A stretch of 7,671 nucleotides of DNA from assembly GCA_002433025.1 (NCBI GenBank), contig DJGZ01000056.1, positions 1-7,671 of the forward strand, read 5' to 3'. Shown here piece by piece: positions 1-7,128 of the stretch; the first letter of the stretch is position 1; each line of letters opens with the position of its first letter. Origin of the DNA: Bacteroidales bacterium UBA5833. Its GTDB lineage: Bacteria; Bacteroidota; Bacteroidia; Bacteroidales; Lentimicrobiaceae. The notes under the pieces were generated by a model that worked only from the letters and a program-made list of their open reading frames with translations, had not been told where the DNA came from and ran no database searches. A program made the position numbers and the translations under genes.

Positions 1-50
1 CCCAGGGTTAATGGATAGCGCCCTTTCAGGGCTGTGCTCTCTGCAGGACG
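1..50. repeat. Partial REP-like palindromic repeat at the left edge
   Basis: The window opens with CCCAGGGTTA and then has a perfect short palindrome, GCCCT (20-24), TTC loop (25-27), AGGGC (28-32). I recall the order CCCAGGG ... GCCCTTTCAGGGC from intergenic palindromic repeats of Bacteroidota genomes, where an outer CCCAGGG normally pairs with a CCCTGGG. Here the partner would lie upstream of the window, so only part of the element would be visible. The boundaries are guesses, and the family assignment rests on memory of the motif, not on a second copy within this window. Confidence 0.4.
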
Positions 51-90
51 AGGATTTATAAGCAGAGTACTCCACTCCTTATAAAACCGA

Positions 91-119
91 AAGGCTGTAC
101 CGCATTGCAGCACAGCCTT
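91..119 (-). terminator. Probable intrinsic terminator of the T9SS protein gene
   Basis: A perfect 8-bp inverted repeat, AAGGCTGT (91-98) and ACAGCCTT (112-119), encloses a 13-nt loop. It begins about 23 nt beyond the stop codon of the minus-strand gene ending at 143. Read on the minus strand, the stem is followed by TCGGTTTTAT, an interrupted T-tract, so it fits a moderately good rho-independent terminator for that gene. The broken T-run is the main weakness. Confidence 0.5.
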
Positions 120-142
120 CAGCTATTCACTCCTCCAATAAC

Positions 143-1819
143 TTATCTGAGTACCTGCACCTTGCGGGTGGCGGTGCCGGCGGCAGTTTTTACCTGCAAC
201 AGGTACAAGCCCGGGGTGAGGTTTTCCACATTCAGGGTGTGCTCCTGACTTACGGCATTTTCGCGGAGAATCTCTCTGCCGGCGAGATCCGTAATCCTGA
301 CTTCGGTCATGCGCTCACCTGACTGCACAAACAAACGGCTGCTTACAGGGTTGGGATAGGCCGAAACTACCGGCAGATCCAGAGCCGGCTCTGCAGATGT
401 AATCCCGGTTGAGTAGAACAAAGTAATGTTGGGATAGTAATCTACTGAATAGCCGAATTCGGGGAGGGTCATGGGATTGAAAGGCATATCATCCCTTTCA
501 GCGATGCGGGAGCGGCTTGCCCCGGTGTCGATGGAGCTGATAAACACCGCGCCCACCACCATTTCACTAAAGCTTTTAACCGTTTGCACCACCAGGTTTC
601 CGCCGTTATATGTGTAGGGATTGTCCAGCGGGATATATAGGTTGTTAAAACCCTTTGAAAAATCGATGGTTCCGTTGAAAACCGGAGTCAGGGTTGCGGG
701 ATTGATCCAGTTGTCGGCCAGGTTGGTCTGGGCGGTTTCCCCCAGTAAGATCTGCACTGTCACCTCCTCAAGGTCTACATCGAACTGGCAGGTGTATTGC
801 AGGCCGGTAAGCGGGAAGCCACTGACGCCCACTTCTTCAGGCAGGTACAACGACTGGGTGTAGCTGTGCAGATTAAAAAAATTGCAGGGAAGGGAGTTGA
901 GCGGGTGCGAACCACTACCGATCTGGACATATTCAATTCCGGCAGGCTGCACATAAATGACAAGGCTGGCGGTACGGTTGTTGTCAGTATGCTGATCATC
1001 GGCAAACTCAATCTCGGCATAAATATCCATGCTGCCGATGTTATCGGTGGAAGGAGTCCACCAGAACAGGTGATACATCTTTTCTCCAAAGGCTACGGGC
1101 AAACCTGCCGCCGTTGACAGTAGGGTACCGTCTCCGCTGAAAAGGTTCACGGTGTAATCCTGTTGGGCAATCGCTCCGCCATTGATGACCTCCAGAAAGT
1201 AAAGCTGCTCCTCTCCTGCCGCAGGGGTGTTATTTCCGGAGAAATATCCTGTGAGCAGATCGTGATCAACCGGCGATTCCACAAACAGATCGTCAATGGC
1301 CCAGAAGTTGATGGCGTAATTGTTGCCCTCGAAGCGGAAGGCAAACTGCAGTTGTCCGGAGCCCTGCGGTGCGGTGAAATAATACGAAAACTCATCCTGC
1401 GGAATATTGAGCAGCCCGACGGGTTTTTCCATCAGCGCCTCCCAGGTTGCGCCACCATCGTAGGTAACATCCACTCCGATGATTTCGCCATAATCCATTT
1501 CGTAGTTAAAAAGGTATTGCTTAAACCTGAGGCATAACTCCTGATGGCCTTCAATATTGATAACAGGAGAAATCAAGCGGCTGAGGCCCGAGGCAAAACT
1601 GAAGCCAAGGAAGAGTTCGGGGGCTTCGCCACCGGCCATTGCTGACGAGGCAACCGACCAGGGCGCCTGTGCCCCGTCGAGTACCCATCCCGGAGGGAGT
1701 TGTCCGGTGGGATCATTAAAATGATTGCTGTAAAGCACCTCCTGCCCCATGGCGGAATAATGAGTAAAGAACATGCCGGCCATCAGCAGGGCAGCAAAAG
1801 AAGTAAAAAGGTTTTTCAT
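143..1819 (-). CDS. Secreted multi-domain protein with T9SS type A sorting domain
   Basis: This is a 558-aa exported, probably cell-surface or released protein. Residues 1-26 form a Sec signal peptide (start MKNLF, cleavage likely after Ala-Met-Gly-Gln). Roughly 28-184 is a concanavalin-like/choice-of-anchor-J type beta domain (LPPGW, VDVTYDGGATW, FWAIDDL). About 185-292 resembles a CARDB/Ig-like domain (EVINGG, DNNR). About 295-470 is another beta-rich module common in Bacteroidota adhesin-like proteins (VFNGT, NPYTYNGGNLVV). Residues 484-558 are a Por secretion C-terminal domain (AYPNPVSSRLFV, ITDLAGRE, LTPGLYLLQV), known to direct passage through the type IX system and usual anchoring to A-type LPS. 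No protease or glycosidase catalytic motif is visible, so an adhesin or binding role is inference. The frame stays open upstream to an ATG at 1927, but that adds 36 residues ahead of the signal peptide, so 1819 is preferred. It is single-gene and divergent from the sensor kinase. Confidence 0.88.
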   Translation of the reverse strand: MKNLFTSFAALLMAGMFFTHYSAMGQEVLYSNHFNDPTGQLPPGWVLDGAQAPWSVASSAMAGGEAPELFLGFSFASGLSRLISPVINIEGHQELCLRFKQYLFNYEMDYGEIIGVDVTYDGGATWEALMEKPVGLLNIPQDEFSYYFTAPQGSGQLQFAFRFEGNNYAINFWAIDDLFVESPVDHDLLTGYFSGNNTPAAGEEQLYFLEVINGGAIAQQDYTVNLFSGDGTLLSTAAGLPVAFGEKMYHLFWWTPSTDNIGSMDIYAEIEFADDQHTDNNRTASLVIYVQPAGIEYVQIGSGSHPLNSLPCNFFNLHSYTQSLYLPEEVGVSGFPLTGLQYTCQFDVDLEEVTVQILLGETAQTNLADNWINPATLTPVFNGTIDFSKGFNNLYIPLDNPYTYNGGNLVVQTVKSFSEMVVGAVFISSIDTGASRSRIAERDDMPFNPMTLPEFGYSVDYYPNITLFYSTGITSAEPALDLPVVSAYPNPVSSRLFVQSGERMTEVRITDLAGREILRENAVSQEHTLNVENLTPGLYLLQVKTAAGTATRKVQVLR

Positions 1820-1976
1820 GAAAGTTGATTTTGAAAATAAAACTTTGGCAAAGTAAACTGAATCAGCAACAAAATTCAATTGGTATTGCACGCTATTTTC
1901 ACCTGAATCTTTCATCCGTGCCAGCACTTAGTATAGTTTCGTATCAACGCCTATTTTATTCATTATCAGAAATCAA
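1820..1976. promoter_or_regulatory. Divergent promoter region between T9SS gene and sensor kinase
   Basis: Because the flanking genes are transcribed away from each other, this 157-nt spacer must hold both promoters. On the minus strand TTTTG (1874-1870) and TACTTTG (1855-1849) resemble the Bacteroidetes -33 and -7 boxes, but the spacing (14 nt) is short and the -7 box lacks one base. On the plus strand TTTC (1910-1913), 20 nt and TAGTTTCG (1934-1941) match TTTG/TAnnTTTG with one mismatch in each box; this would give a leader of roughly 30 nt to an ATG at 1977. Neither is a clean match. No operator palindrome stands out. Confidence 0.35.
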
Positions 1977-3992
1977 ATGACTGACCTGAGCGGGAAAGCC
2001 TTAGCTTTGCATTGCTGTTCAGATTACTTTTTTCAGATGAAAGCCTTGGCATTATCCGGAGCGCTGCCCCATACGATCGTAAAATCAGTTTTTTACACCT
2101 GTATGCTATCCTTTATTTTGTTGCTTGCTGCCTGCAGCGGCAGTGATAAAGCAGGCATGTCACCCGCAGATACGGCAGCGGGAGACAGCCTTTCGGAGGA
2201 AATTCATAAGATTATCTACGAGAATCCTTCGCATGCGCGGATTATGGCTCAGCAGCTCCTCGAAGATCAGGATGCGGACAACCTGCCCGCCAGGATAAGG
2301 CTGCTGAAGTATATCGGTTCATCATACGCGTTTGAAACCAGGTATACGGAAGCCATTAAGTATTACAACCAGGCGCTTGCCCTGGCCGAAGAGATCAGGC
2401 TGTATCTGGAGATTGCCCATATCAACAACAACCTGGGCATGATATACAATGAGACGGGTAACTATAAAACTGCCTACCTCTATCTGTCTGAGGCGCTGAA
2501 CAATTACAGCCTGGCCAAAGTCCCGGAAAAAATGGCCGGGACCTATAACAATATCGGATTGATATACCTGAACCTGAAAAATTACGACAAAGCACTGACA
2601 TACTTCAACAAAGCACTTGACTCTTCAGGAGTGCAAAGGGACTCTATTCTTATCGTTTCAGTGCTGAACAACATCGCGCTCTGCTACATCTCTGAAAACG
2701 ACCCGCCCCTGGCTCTCGGATACCTGAACAAGGCTGTGGCGCTTTCACGGAAAATCGGCAACAAATATGGTTTGTGCATTTCATATCAGCTGATGGGCAA
2801 TTATTACCTGGTACATGGAAGGCCTGAGCAGGCGTTGGAAGCTTTTGAACTGAGCACAGCCATTGCCCGCGAGACTAACCTCTCCTACCAGCTGGCAGTG
2901 GCACGACTTGGCACTGCCGGAGCGCTGAACCGGCTGAACCAATCCGCCCAGGCGTTTGCCATTGCCCGCGAAGTGCTGCAGATGGCGGGCGAACAAAACA
3001 GCCTGGTGCTCAAAAGTGATGCCCATGAGGTGTTGTCAGACATCTGCGAAAAAACGGGAGATTACAAAAACAGCCTGTTTCACTACCGTGAGCACAAAAA
3101 GGCACAGCAGGAGCTGATCAATCAGGCGGTAGTGCACCAGGTGTATGATGTTGAGTTGAATTACCTAAGCCAGCTAAACAAAATGCAGCAACTCGAACTG
3201 GATAAAAAAGAACTTGCTATCAGCAAAAAGAACAATCTGCTGTTTTTTATATCACTGACATTCATCATGTTGCTGACCGGTCTCTACCTGCTCTACCTCA
3301 ATCACCGGCACCGGCAGAACGTAAAGCTACAGAAGACAGTGATCGAATTAACGGAGAAGAAAACGAATGCCGTGCTGGAGGCGGAAATCCAGGAACGGAA
3401 ACGCATCGGCAGTGAGTTGCACGACAGCCTCGGCCATCTGCTCAGTCTGGCCGGACTGAATGCCAGTGTACTTTACAGCCGGAAGGAACTAAGTGATGAA
3501 AAGAAGAAAACGCTGCTTGAATCGCTGATGAAGAGCATTGACGATGCCTTTGATGAAGTCAGGACGATTTCGCACAACCTTGCTCCCTCACTGCTTTCGG
3601 AACGCGGCCTGAAAGGGGCATTGAAAAGCATTTCCGACAGGGTAAACCAAAGTACGCGCCTGAACATGAGTTTCGACACTTTCGGGCTGAGCGACAAGCT
3701 TGACAACCTGATAGAGAACACACTCTTCCGCACCATACAGGAGATTGTCAACAACACCATCAAGCACGCCGAGGCCGGCAGCCTGTTTATTCAGATCACG
3801 CAGGGCGACCATGAGATCTCGCTGATGGCGGAAGACGATGGGAAAGGCTTTAATTTTGACGAGATCAAACAGCACTCCAGTTACGGGCTGGCACATATGA
3901 AATCGAGGATAGAAAACCTGCACGGAACCATGTTTATAGATTCCAATCCCGGCAGGGGAACCATCATCAGCATACTAATTCCATTGCAATAA
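1977..3992 (+). CDS. TPR-containing sensor histidine kinase, HisKA_3 type, lipoprotein-like signal
   Basis: This is the 671-aa sensor kinase of a two-component system. A hydrophobic segment ends in a lipobox, Leu-Leu-Ala-Ala-Cys53, followed by a Ser/Asp-rich linker. Residues ~105-378 hold about six to seven tetratricopeptide repeats (e.g. NNLGMIYNETGNYKTAYLYL, YNNIGLIYLNLKNYDKAL), then a coiled-coil-prone stretch (~383-418), one membrane segment (~421-441), a second charged helix, and the kinase core. His482 in ELHDSLGHLLS is the phosphoacceptor of a HisKA_3 domain. The HATPase_c domain shows an N box (Glu589, Asn592/Asn593), G1 box (Asp621-Gly-Lys-Gly624) and G2 box (Tyr636-Gly-Leu638). The TPRs are predicted to lie outside the inner membrane and the kinase inside. 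The start is uncertain: ATG 1977 gives a long 20-residue leader before Met21 at 2037, which would give a more usual lipoprotein signal. Neither has a Shine-Dalgarno sequence. The gene lies 7 nt upstream of its regulator. Confidence 0.93.
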   Translation: MTDLSGKALALHCCSDYFFQMKALALSGALPHTIVKSVFYTCMLSFILLLAACSGSDKAGMSPADTAAGDSLSEEIHKIIYENPSHARIMAQQLLEDQDADNLPARIRLLKYIGSSYAFETRYTEAIKYYNQALALAEEIRLYLEIAHINNNLGMIYNETGNYKTAYLYLSEALNNYSLAKVPEKMAGTYNNIGLIYLNLKNYDKALTYFNKALDSSGVQRDSILIVSVLNNIALCYISENDPPLALGYLNKAVALSRKIGNKYGLCISYQLMGNYYLVHGRPEQALEAFELSTAIARETNLSYQLAVARLGTAGALNRLNQSAQAFAIAREVLQMAGEQNSLVLKSDAHEVLSDICEKTGDYKNSLFHYREHKKAQQELINQAVVHQVYDVELNYLSQLNKMQQLELDKKELAISKKNNLLFFISLTFIMLLTGLYLLYLNHRHRQNVKLQKTVIELTEKKTNAVLEAEIQERKRIGSELHDSLGHLLSLAGLNASVLYSRKELSDEKKKTLLESLMKSIDDAFDEVRTISHNLAPSLLSERGLKGALKSISDRVNQSTRLNMSFDTFGLSDKLDNLIENTLFRTIQEIVNNTIKHAEAGSLFIQITQGDHEISLMAEDDGKGFNFDEIKQHSSYGLAHMKSRIENLHGTMFIDSNPGRGTIISILIPLQ

Positions 3993-3999
3993 ACGGCTT

Positions 4000-4677
4000 A
4001 TGTCAGAAAAACCCATCAGAGTCCTGATTGTTGACGATCATCAGCTGATGATTGAAGGACTGAAATCGCTGCTCGAAGGCGAAGAGGACATCGCTTTTGT
4101 GGCCGGAGCCAATTCCATGGCTGAAACCATGGCTTTTCTGGAGAAAAATGTCATCGACGTGGTACTGATGGACATCAATATGCCGGACGGTTCGGGCATC
4201 GAGGCCACCGAAAAAATCAGGGCTTTATACCCTTCGGTGAAGATCATTGCGCTTACCATGCATGATGACATCTCCGTCATTACAAAAATGATTAAAGCCG
4301 GAGCGTCGGGTTATGTGCTGAAACGCACCAATATGAACGAAGTGACTGAGGCCCTGCGGATTGTGCATAGAAACGGCAAATACCTGAGCATCAACACCCA
4401 GAACATCATTATGGAAAATCTGGGAAGCACTACGGAACAGACTGACCCTGAAGAAGATGCACGTCCATCACTGTCATCGCGCGAAATCGAGGTGCTGAAC
4501 CTGGTGGCCAGGGAATACAGCAACGAACAGATTGCCGAAAAGCTGTTTATCAGCGAGCGTACGGTGGAAGCGCACCGGCGCAATATCTTTATCAAGACTA
4601 AAACCAAATCCATTGTCGGACTTATGAAATACGCGATCCGCAAAGGACTGATAGAGCCGGAAAACGACGACAGATAA
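4000..4677 (+). CDS. NarL/FixJ-family response regulator with LuxR-type HTH
   Basis: This is a 225-aa DNA-binding response regulator, full length for the family. Residues ~6-122 are a receiver domain: acidic pocket Asp12/Asp13, phosphoacceptor Asp58 (in VVLMDINMPDGSG), switch Thr86 and conserved Lys108 (GYVLK). After a linker of about 30 residues, ~156-218 form a LuxR-type helix-turn-helix (LSSREIEVLNLVA, SNEQIAEKLFISERTVEAHR, then a dimerisation helix). It is expected to be phosphorylated by the kinase encoded 7 nt upstream; NarL-type regulators are the usual partners of HisKA_3 kinases. The two genes are almost certainly one transcript. All key residues are present, so it should be functional. 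Its targets cannot be read from the window; autoregulation or control of the divergent secreted-protein gene would be a guess. Its stop is only 11 nt from the stop of the convergent gene. Confidence 0.95.
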   Translation: MSEKPIRVLIVDDHQLMIEGLKSLLEGEEDIAFVAGANSMAETMAFLEKNVIDVVLMDINMPDGSGIEATEKIRALYPSVKIIALTMHDDISVITKMIKAGASGYVLKRTNMNEVTEALRIVHRNGKYLSINTQNIIMENLGSTTEQTDPEEDARPSLSSREIEVLNLVAREYSNEQIAEKLFISERTVEAHRRNIFIKTKTKSIVGLMKYAIRKGLIEPENDDR

Positions 4678-4688
4678 CTTCCAGAAGA

Positions 4689-5531
4689 CTAATAAAGGCC
4701 CTTTGCAAGATTTTCAAGCAGTGTGGCCGGGGCGACGCCTTCGGTAAGTAAAAGCCGGTTTTGTCCGCGGAGGAACAGCCGGAATCCGTTAGCTTCCTCC
4801 GTGGAATCAGTAAGTCCGGTAAAGCCGTTCTGCTGCATAAATTTTTCCCTGTCAGCTTCATCATTAAAGCGGACCTCAGCAACATAATACGGCTTCCCGT
4901 CTGTCTTCACATTGAGAATCCATGCTTCATAACTGCTCAGATCCCCGAAGAGCGCGTCCCAGCGGACAAAGCCGTTCTGTATTCCCAACCGGCCGGTAAC
5001 CAGTTTCAGGTCTCGGAGATCCGAATCCTGAAATTCCACTTTGAAAAGAGCGGGCACCTCCGCTTCTTCTTCGGGTAACTGGTTAAGCAGGTTGGCAGCG
5101 ATGGCAAGCATCCCCTGTTCACCTTCCGCATTGCCGGCGGGCTTTGATACCGAAAGGTAGTATTTGCCCTTTGCCGCGATGTACTGATAGGGCGTCAGGC
5201 AATCATGATGTGTCAGCGTTCCGGAGGTGCGGCATCTGAACCGGGCGATGCTGTATATGCCGTATGCCGCCGCGGCAGATTTCATGCAGTAGAGGTCTGC
5301 TTTATAATCAAGGTTAGAAGCCTTTACGTCAAACACATGAATCTCCTCAAAGCCGTATTCCAGATAAAGATCCGCCCCGCCGTTGATGTAGCCCCACAAT
5401 TCCTCATTGCCGAACTGCCTGACATTCACCGGGACAAAGCCGGGTATGGAAGCGGGATCAAGCGCCGGTGTTTGCTGGGCAAATGCAGCTCCGGCCAGCA
5501 AAATCAGTAATACAAGTTTAAATAGCCTCAT
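4689..5531 (-). CDS. Exported DUF6599-family protein of unknown function
   Basis: This 280-aa protein has a clear Sec signal peptide (residues 1-18, MRLFKLVLLILLAGAAFA, cleaved before Gln-Gln), so it is predicted to be periplasmic. The mature part begins with a 'PGF' segment and the signature WGYINGGADLYLEYGF (~46-61), which I recognise as the hallmark of the DUF6599 family. YGIYS (~90-94) and KGKYYLSVS (~121-129) also fit it. The C-terminal half (~160-280) appears to be a second, related alpha/beta half (WDALFGDLSSYEAWI, YYVAEVRF, RLFLRG). No catalytic motif is evident and no function is established that I can name. The gene starts 52 nt after the stop of the DUF362 gene, on the same strand, with no obvious terminator between; it is most likely the second gene of that transcript. 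The start is set by the signal peptide and has no Shine-Dalgarno. The family call is from memory of the motif. Confidence 0.85.
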   Translation of the reverse strand: MRLFKLVLLILLAGAAFAQQTPALDPASIPGFVPVNVRQFGNEELWGYINGGADLYLEYGFEEIHVFDVKASNLDYKADLYCMKSAAAAYGIYSIARFRCRTSGTLTHHDCLTPYQYIAAKGKYYLSVSKPAGNAEGEQGMLAIAANLLNQLPEEEAEVPALFKVEFQDSDLRDLKLVTGRLGIQNGFVRWDALFGDLSSYEAWILNVKTDGKPYYVAEVRFNDEADREKFMQQNGFTGLTDSTEEANGFRLFLRGQNRLLLTEGVAPATLLENLAKGLY

Positions 5532-5583
5532 AAGGTATTCAGGTAAAAATCACTTCATTCCGTAATAAACGGTAAAATCATTG

Positions 5584-6762
5584 TTAGCGGACAACTTCCA
5601 CCAGCGCTATTTTTTCCATATTGCACTCGCCCAGTCCCAGGCGGGATGCATATTCCATAAACTGCCGGCCGCGGGGAACGTCTTCCTGCTGAATACCCTC
5701 CTCAATGCGCTTCCGCAAGACGATGTCGTAACCGATGCGGTCAACTGCCACGGGATCGGTACCAACCAGCAGGGTGTTGTAGTTACAGATGTATTGCGGA
5801 TTGGCGCCCGGACCACCCTGGAAGCAGCCGCGCAGGCCGTCGGCAATGTTGAGCACCACCTTATCGCGCACCGGCGGAAAGCAGCAGACTTCGGCGCTGG
5901 TTTCGCCCCAGAGTTTCGCGTGCAGGCGGCCTGTATTGGTGATTACCCCGTAGCCCAGATTCTTCAGGCAAAGCGTAATGGAGGCCCCGGCATTTTTCAG
6001 CACGGGAACGTTGATAATCTTATCCAGTTCCTGAGTGCATATCTTTGTAAAATAGGAGTATTTACCCCCATTGACCATAAAAGGCATAGTGTAATCATCG
6101 TATTCGCCTTCCACATCGGCGAAGTAGAACCAATCGCGGTCAATCACGGCTTCGCTGAGCAGCTTTCCGTCACTGCCGTAATAGGCGCCATCGGCACCTT
6201 TGCGTTCTGTGCCAGTGATGGTGATGCCCGGATAAGCTTCAGGGGTGAAACCGGCTTCGTGCAGCTGAAATTCCCGGCGGTCCCACAGCACAATATTTTC
6301 CCCTGGAATTCCCGCTTCGAGCAGTTGTTCAATAATACTCTGCACCAGTTCATGACTGCTGGAGAGCAGGGTGCCGCCAATGGGATTCAGTTTCAGGCCG
6401 ATTTTCTCGTCCGGCCGGACAAAGGTCAGCCAGGCTTCTTGCAAGGTGGTGGCCCCGGTCAGCAACAGCATAGATTCCGACAGCATATTGTACACCGCCG
6501 TTTTCACCGGCTTGTCATCCTGCACGGAAGCGCTGTCCACAACTTTTACCACCCTTGCCGGGAATTTCCCCGGGAGGGACCCCTCCTTCCGTGGATACTT
6601 AAGCGCATCGGCGATGTTGGTAGCGGGCTTTTCTGTGTCCTGAACCTGCGCTAAAACCGATTTAAGGGGTGAAGGAGCGATCATGGCTCCCAGACTGCCG
6701 GCTGCTGCCAGCTTAAAAAATTTCCGGCGTCCTGATTCATCCGGTTTGTCATTTTTGCTCAT
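5584..6762 (-). CDS. Tat-signal DUF362 domain-containing protein
   Basis: This is a 392-aa protein with a twin-arginine signal: Gly-Arg12-Arg13-Lys-Phe-Phe-Lys, then a mild hydrophobic stretch and a cleavage-like VLA/Q at ~38/39. It is therefore expected to be folded in the cytoplasm and exported. The mature region looks like DUF362: VRPDEKIGLKLNP (~115-127), NIVLWDRR (~156-163), IINVPVLKNAG (~249-259), LKNLGYGVITNTGRLH (~266-281), VLNIADGLRG (~303-312) and LLVGTDPVAVDRIG (~331-344). Many DUF362 proteins carry a ferredoxin-type 4Fe-4S module; none is visible here. Seven cysteines occur (242, 265, 293, 294, 313, 326, 380) without CxxCxxC spacing. The Tat route suggests a cofactor or metal inserted before export, but this is inference. 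The reaction is unknown. It is the first gene of a probable two-gene unit with the DUF6599 gene and has a good promoter 34-65 nt upstream. A 357-codon open frame on the opposite strand is a composition shadow. Confidence 0.9.
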   Translation of the reverse strand: MSKNDKPDESGRRKFFKLAAAGSLGAMIAPSPLKSVLAQVQDTEKPATNIADALKYPRKEGSLPGKFPARVVKVVDSASVQDDKPVKTAVYNMLSESMLLLTGATTLQEAWLTFVRPDEKIGLKLNPIGGTLLSSSHELVQSIIEQLLEAGIPGENIVLWDRREFQLHEAGFTPEAYPGITITGTERKGADGAYYGSDGKLLSEAVIDRDWFYFADVEGEYDDYTMPFMVNGGKYSYFTKICTQELDKIINVPVLKNAGASITLCLKNLGYGVITNTGRLHAKLWGETSAEVCCFPPVRDKVVLNIADGLRGCFQGGPGANPQYICNYNTLLVGTDPVAVDRIGYDIVLRKRIEEGIQQEDVPRGRQFMEYASRLGLGECNMEKIALVEVVR

Positions 6763-7128
6763 GGGGATCGATTATATGCTTCGGAGATTAAAGATCAAAC
6801 CTACATGAATTTATGCAAATACACAAACAACTGATAAATTTTTGTATTGATTTCTCTGTCAATTTATTCAATCTGTTACCCGTCAGGTTTGATTATGATG
6901 AGAAGGCAAGCCGAACATGGGGCTATTTGGTTTTTGATTTCTATGAAACCTTAACCAATGCTGAATTCCATATCTTTTCAGACATTTTCCCATTAAAATT
7001 ATCAGATTATAGCCAACAGCCTTTAAAGGTTTGTATCTTTACTTGTGATATAAAAACAGCATGTTTCTGTTAAGCGGAAATGCAGGGGCTCATGAAAGTC
7101 CACTTTTATAATGTATGATAAACAAACT
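6763..7128. other. AT-rich intergenic spacer
   Basis: This 366-nt stretch separates the DUF362 gene from the right-edge lipoprotein gene, which diverge. It is visibly richer in A and T than the genes on both sides. It contains the DUF362 promoter near its left end. For the plus-strand gene I see no clean promoter; TATCTTTA at 7034-7041 is one base off TAnnTTTG but has no TTTG at the right distance. An 86-codon open frame (6813-7073, plus) has no signal peptide, domain, start-site support or recognisable similarity and overlaps the opposite promoter, so I do not call it a gene. Nothing resembling a tRNA, a riboswitch or a repeat array is evident. Confidence 0.6.
6796..6827 (-). promoter_or_regulatory. 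Bacteroidetes-type sigma-70 promoter for the DUF362-DUF6599 unit
   Basis: Read on the minus strand, TTTG (6827-6824), 20 nt, then TAGGTTTG (6803-6796) matches the Bacteroidetes consensus TTTG / TAnnTTTG exactly in both boxes and within the accepted spacing range. A transcript would start near 6789 and have a leader of roughly 25-30 nt before the ATG at 6762. A second TTTG at 6819-6816 is too close to serve as the -33 box. This is the cleanest promoter in the window. Confidence 0.65.

Noticed and set aside
56..84. TTATAAG (56-62) and CTTATAA (78-84) inverted repeat left of the terminator.
   Set aside because: It is AT-rich with a 15-nt loop and no associated function; the GC-containing stem at 91-119 is a better terminator candidate.
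1820..1927. N-terminal extension of the T9SS protein to an ATG at 1927.
   Set aside because: It would put 36 polar residues ahead of a standard signal peptide and would consume most of the divergent promoter region.
4694..4704. AAAGGCCCTTT palindrome near the convergent gene ends, as a possible terminator.
   Set aside because: The two arms are separated by a single base, so no hairpin loop can form, and it lies inside the DUF6599 coding sequence.
5560..5572. CCGT-AATAA-ACGG inverted repeat between the DUF362 and DUF6599 genes.
   Set aside because: The stem is only 4 bp with no T-tract, too weak to count as a terminator; it does not argue against an operon.
5581..6654. A 357-codon open frame on the plus strand, opposite the DUF362 gene.
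   Set aside because: It is antisense to a gene with a clear Tat signal and DUF362 motifs, its own product shows no signal or domain, and long antisense frames arise from codon bias in moderately GC-rich genes.
6813..7073. An 86-codon plus-strand open frame in the AT-rich spacer.
   Set aside because: It overlaps the DUF362 promoter, lacks any ribosome-binding or domain support, and looks like translated intergenic DNA. Conservation in relatives would change this view.
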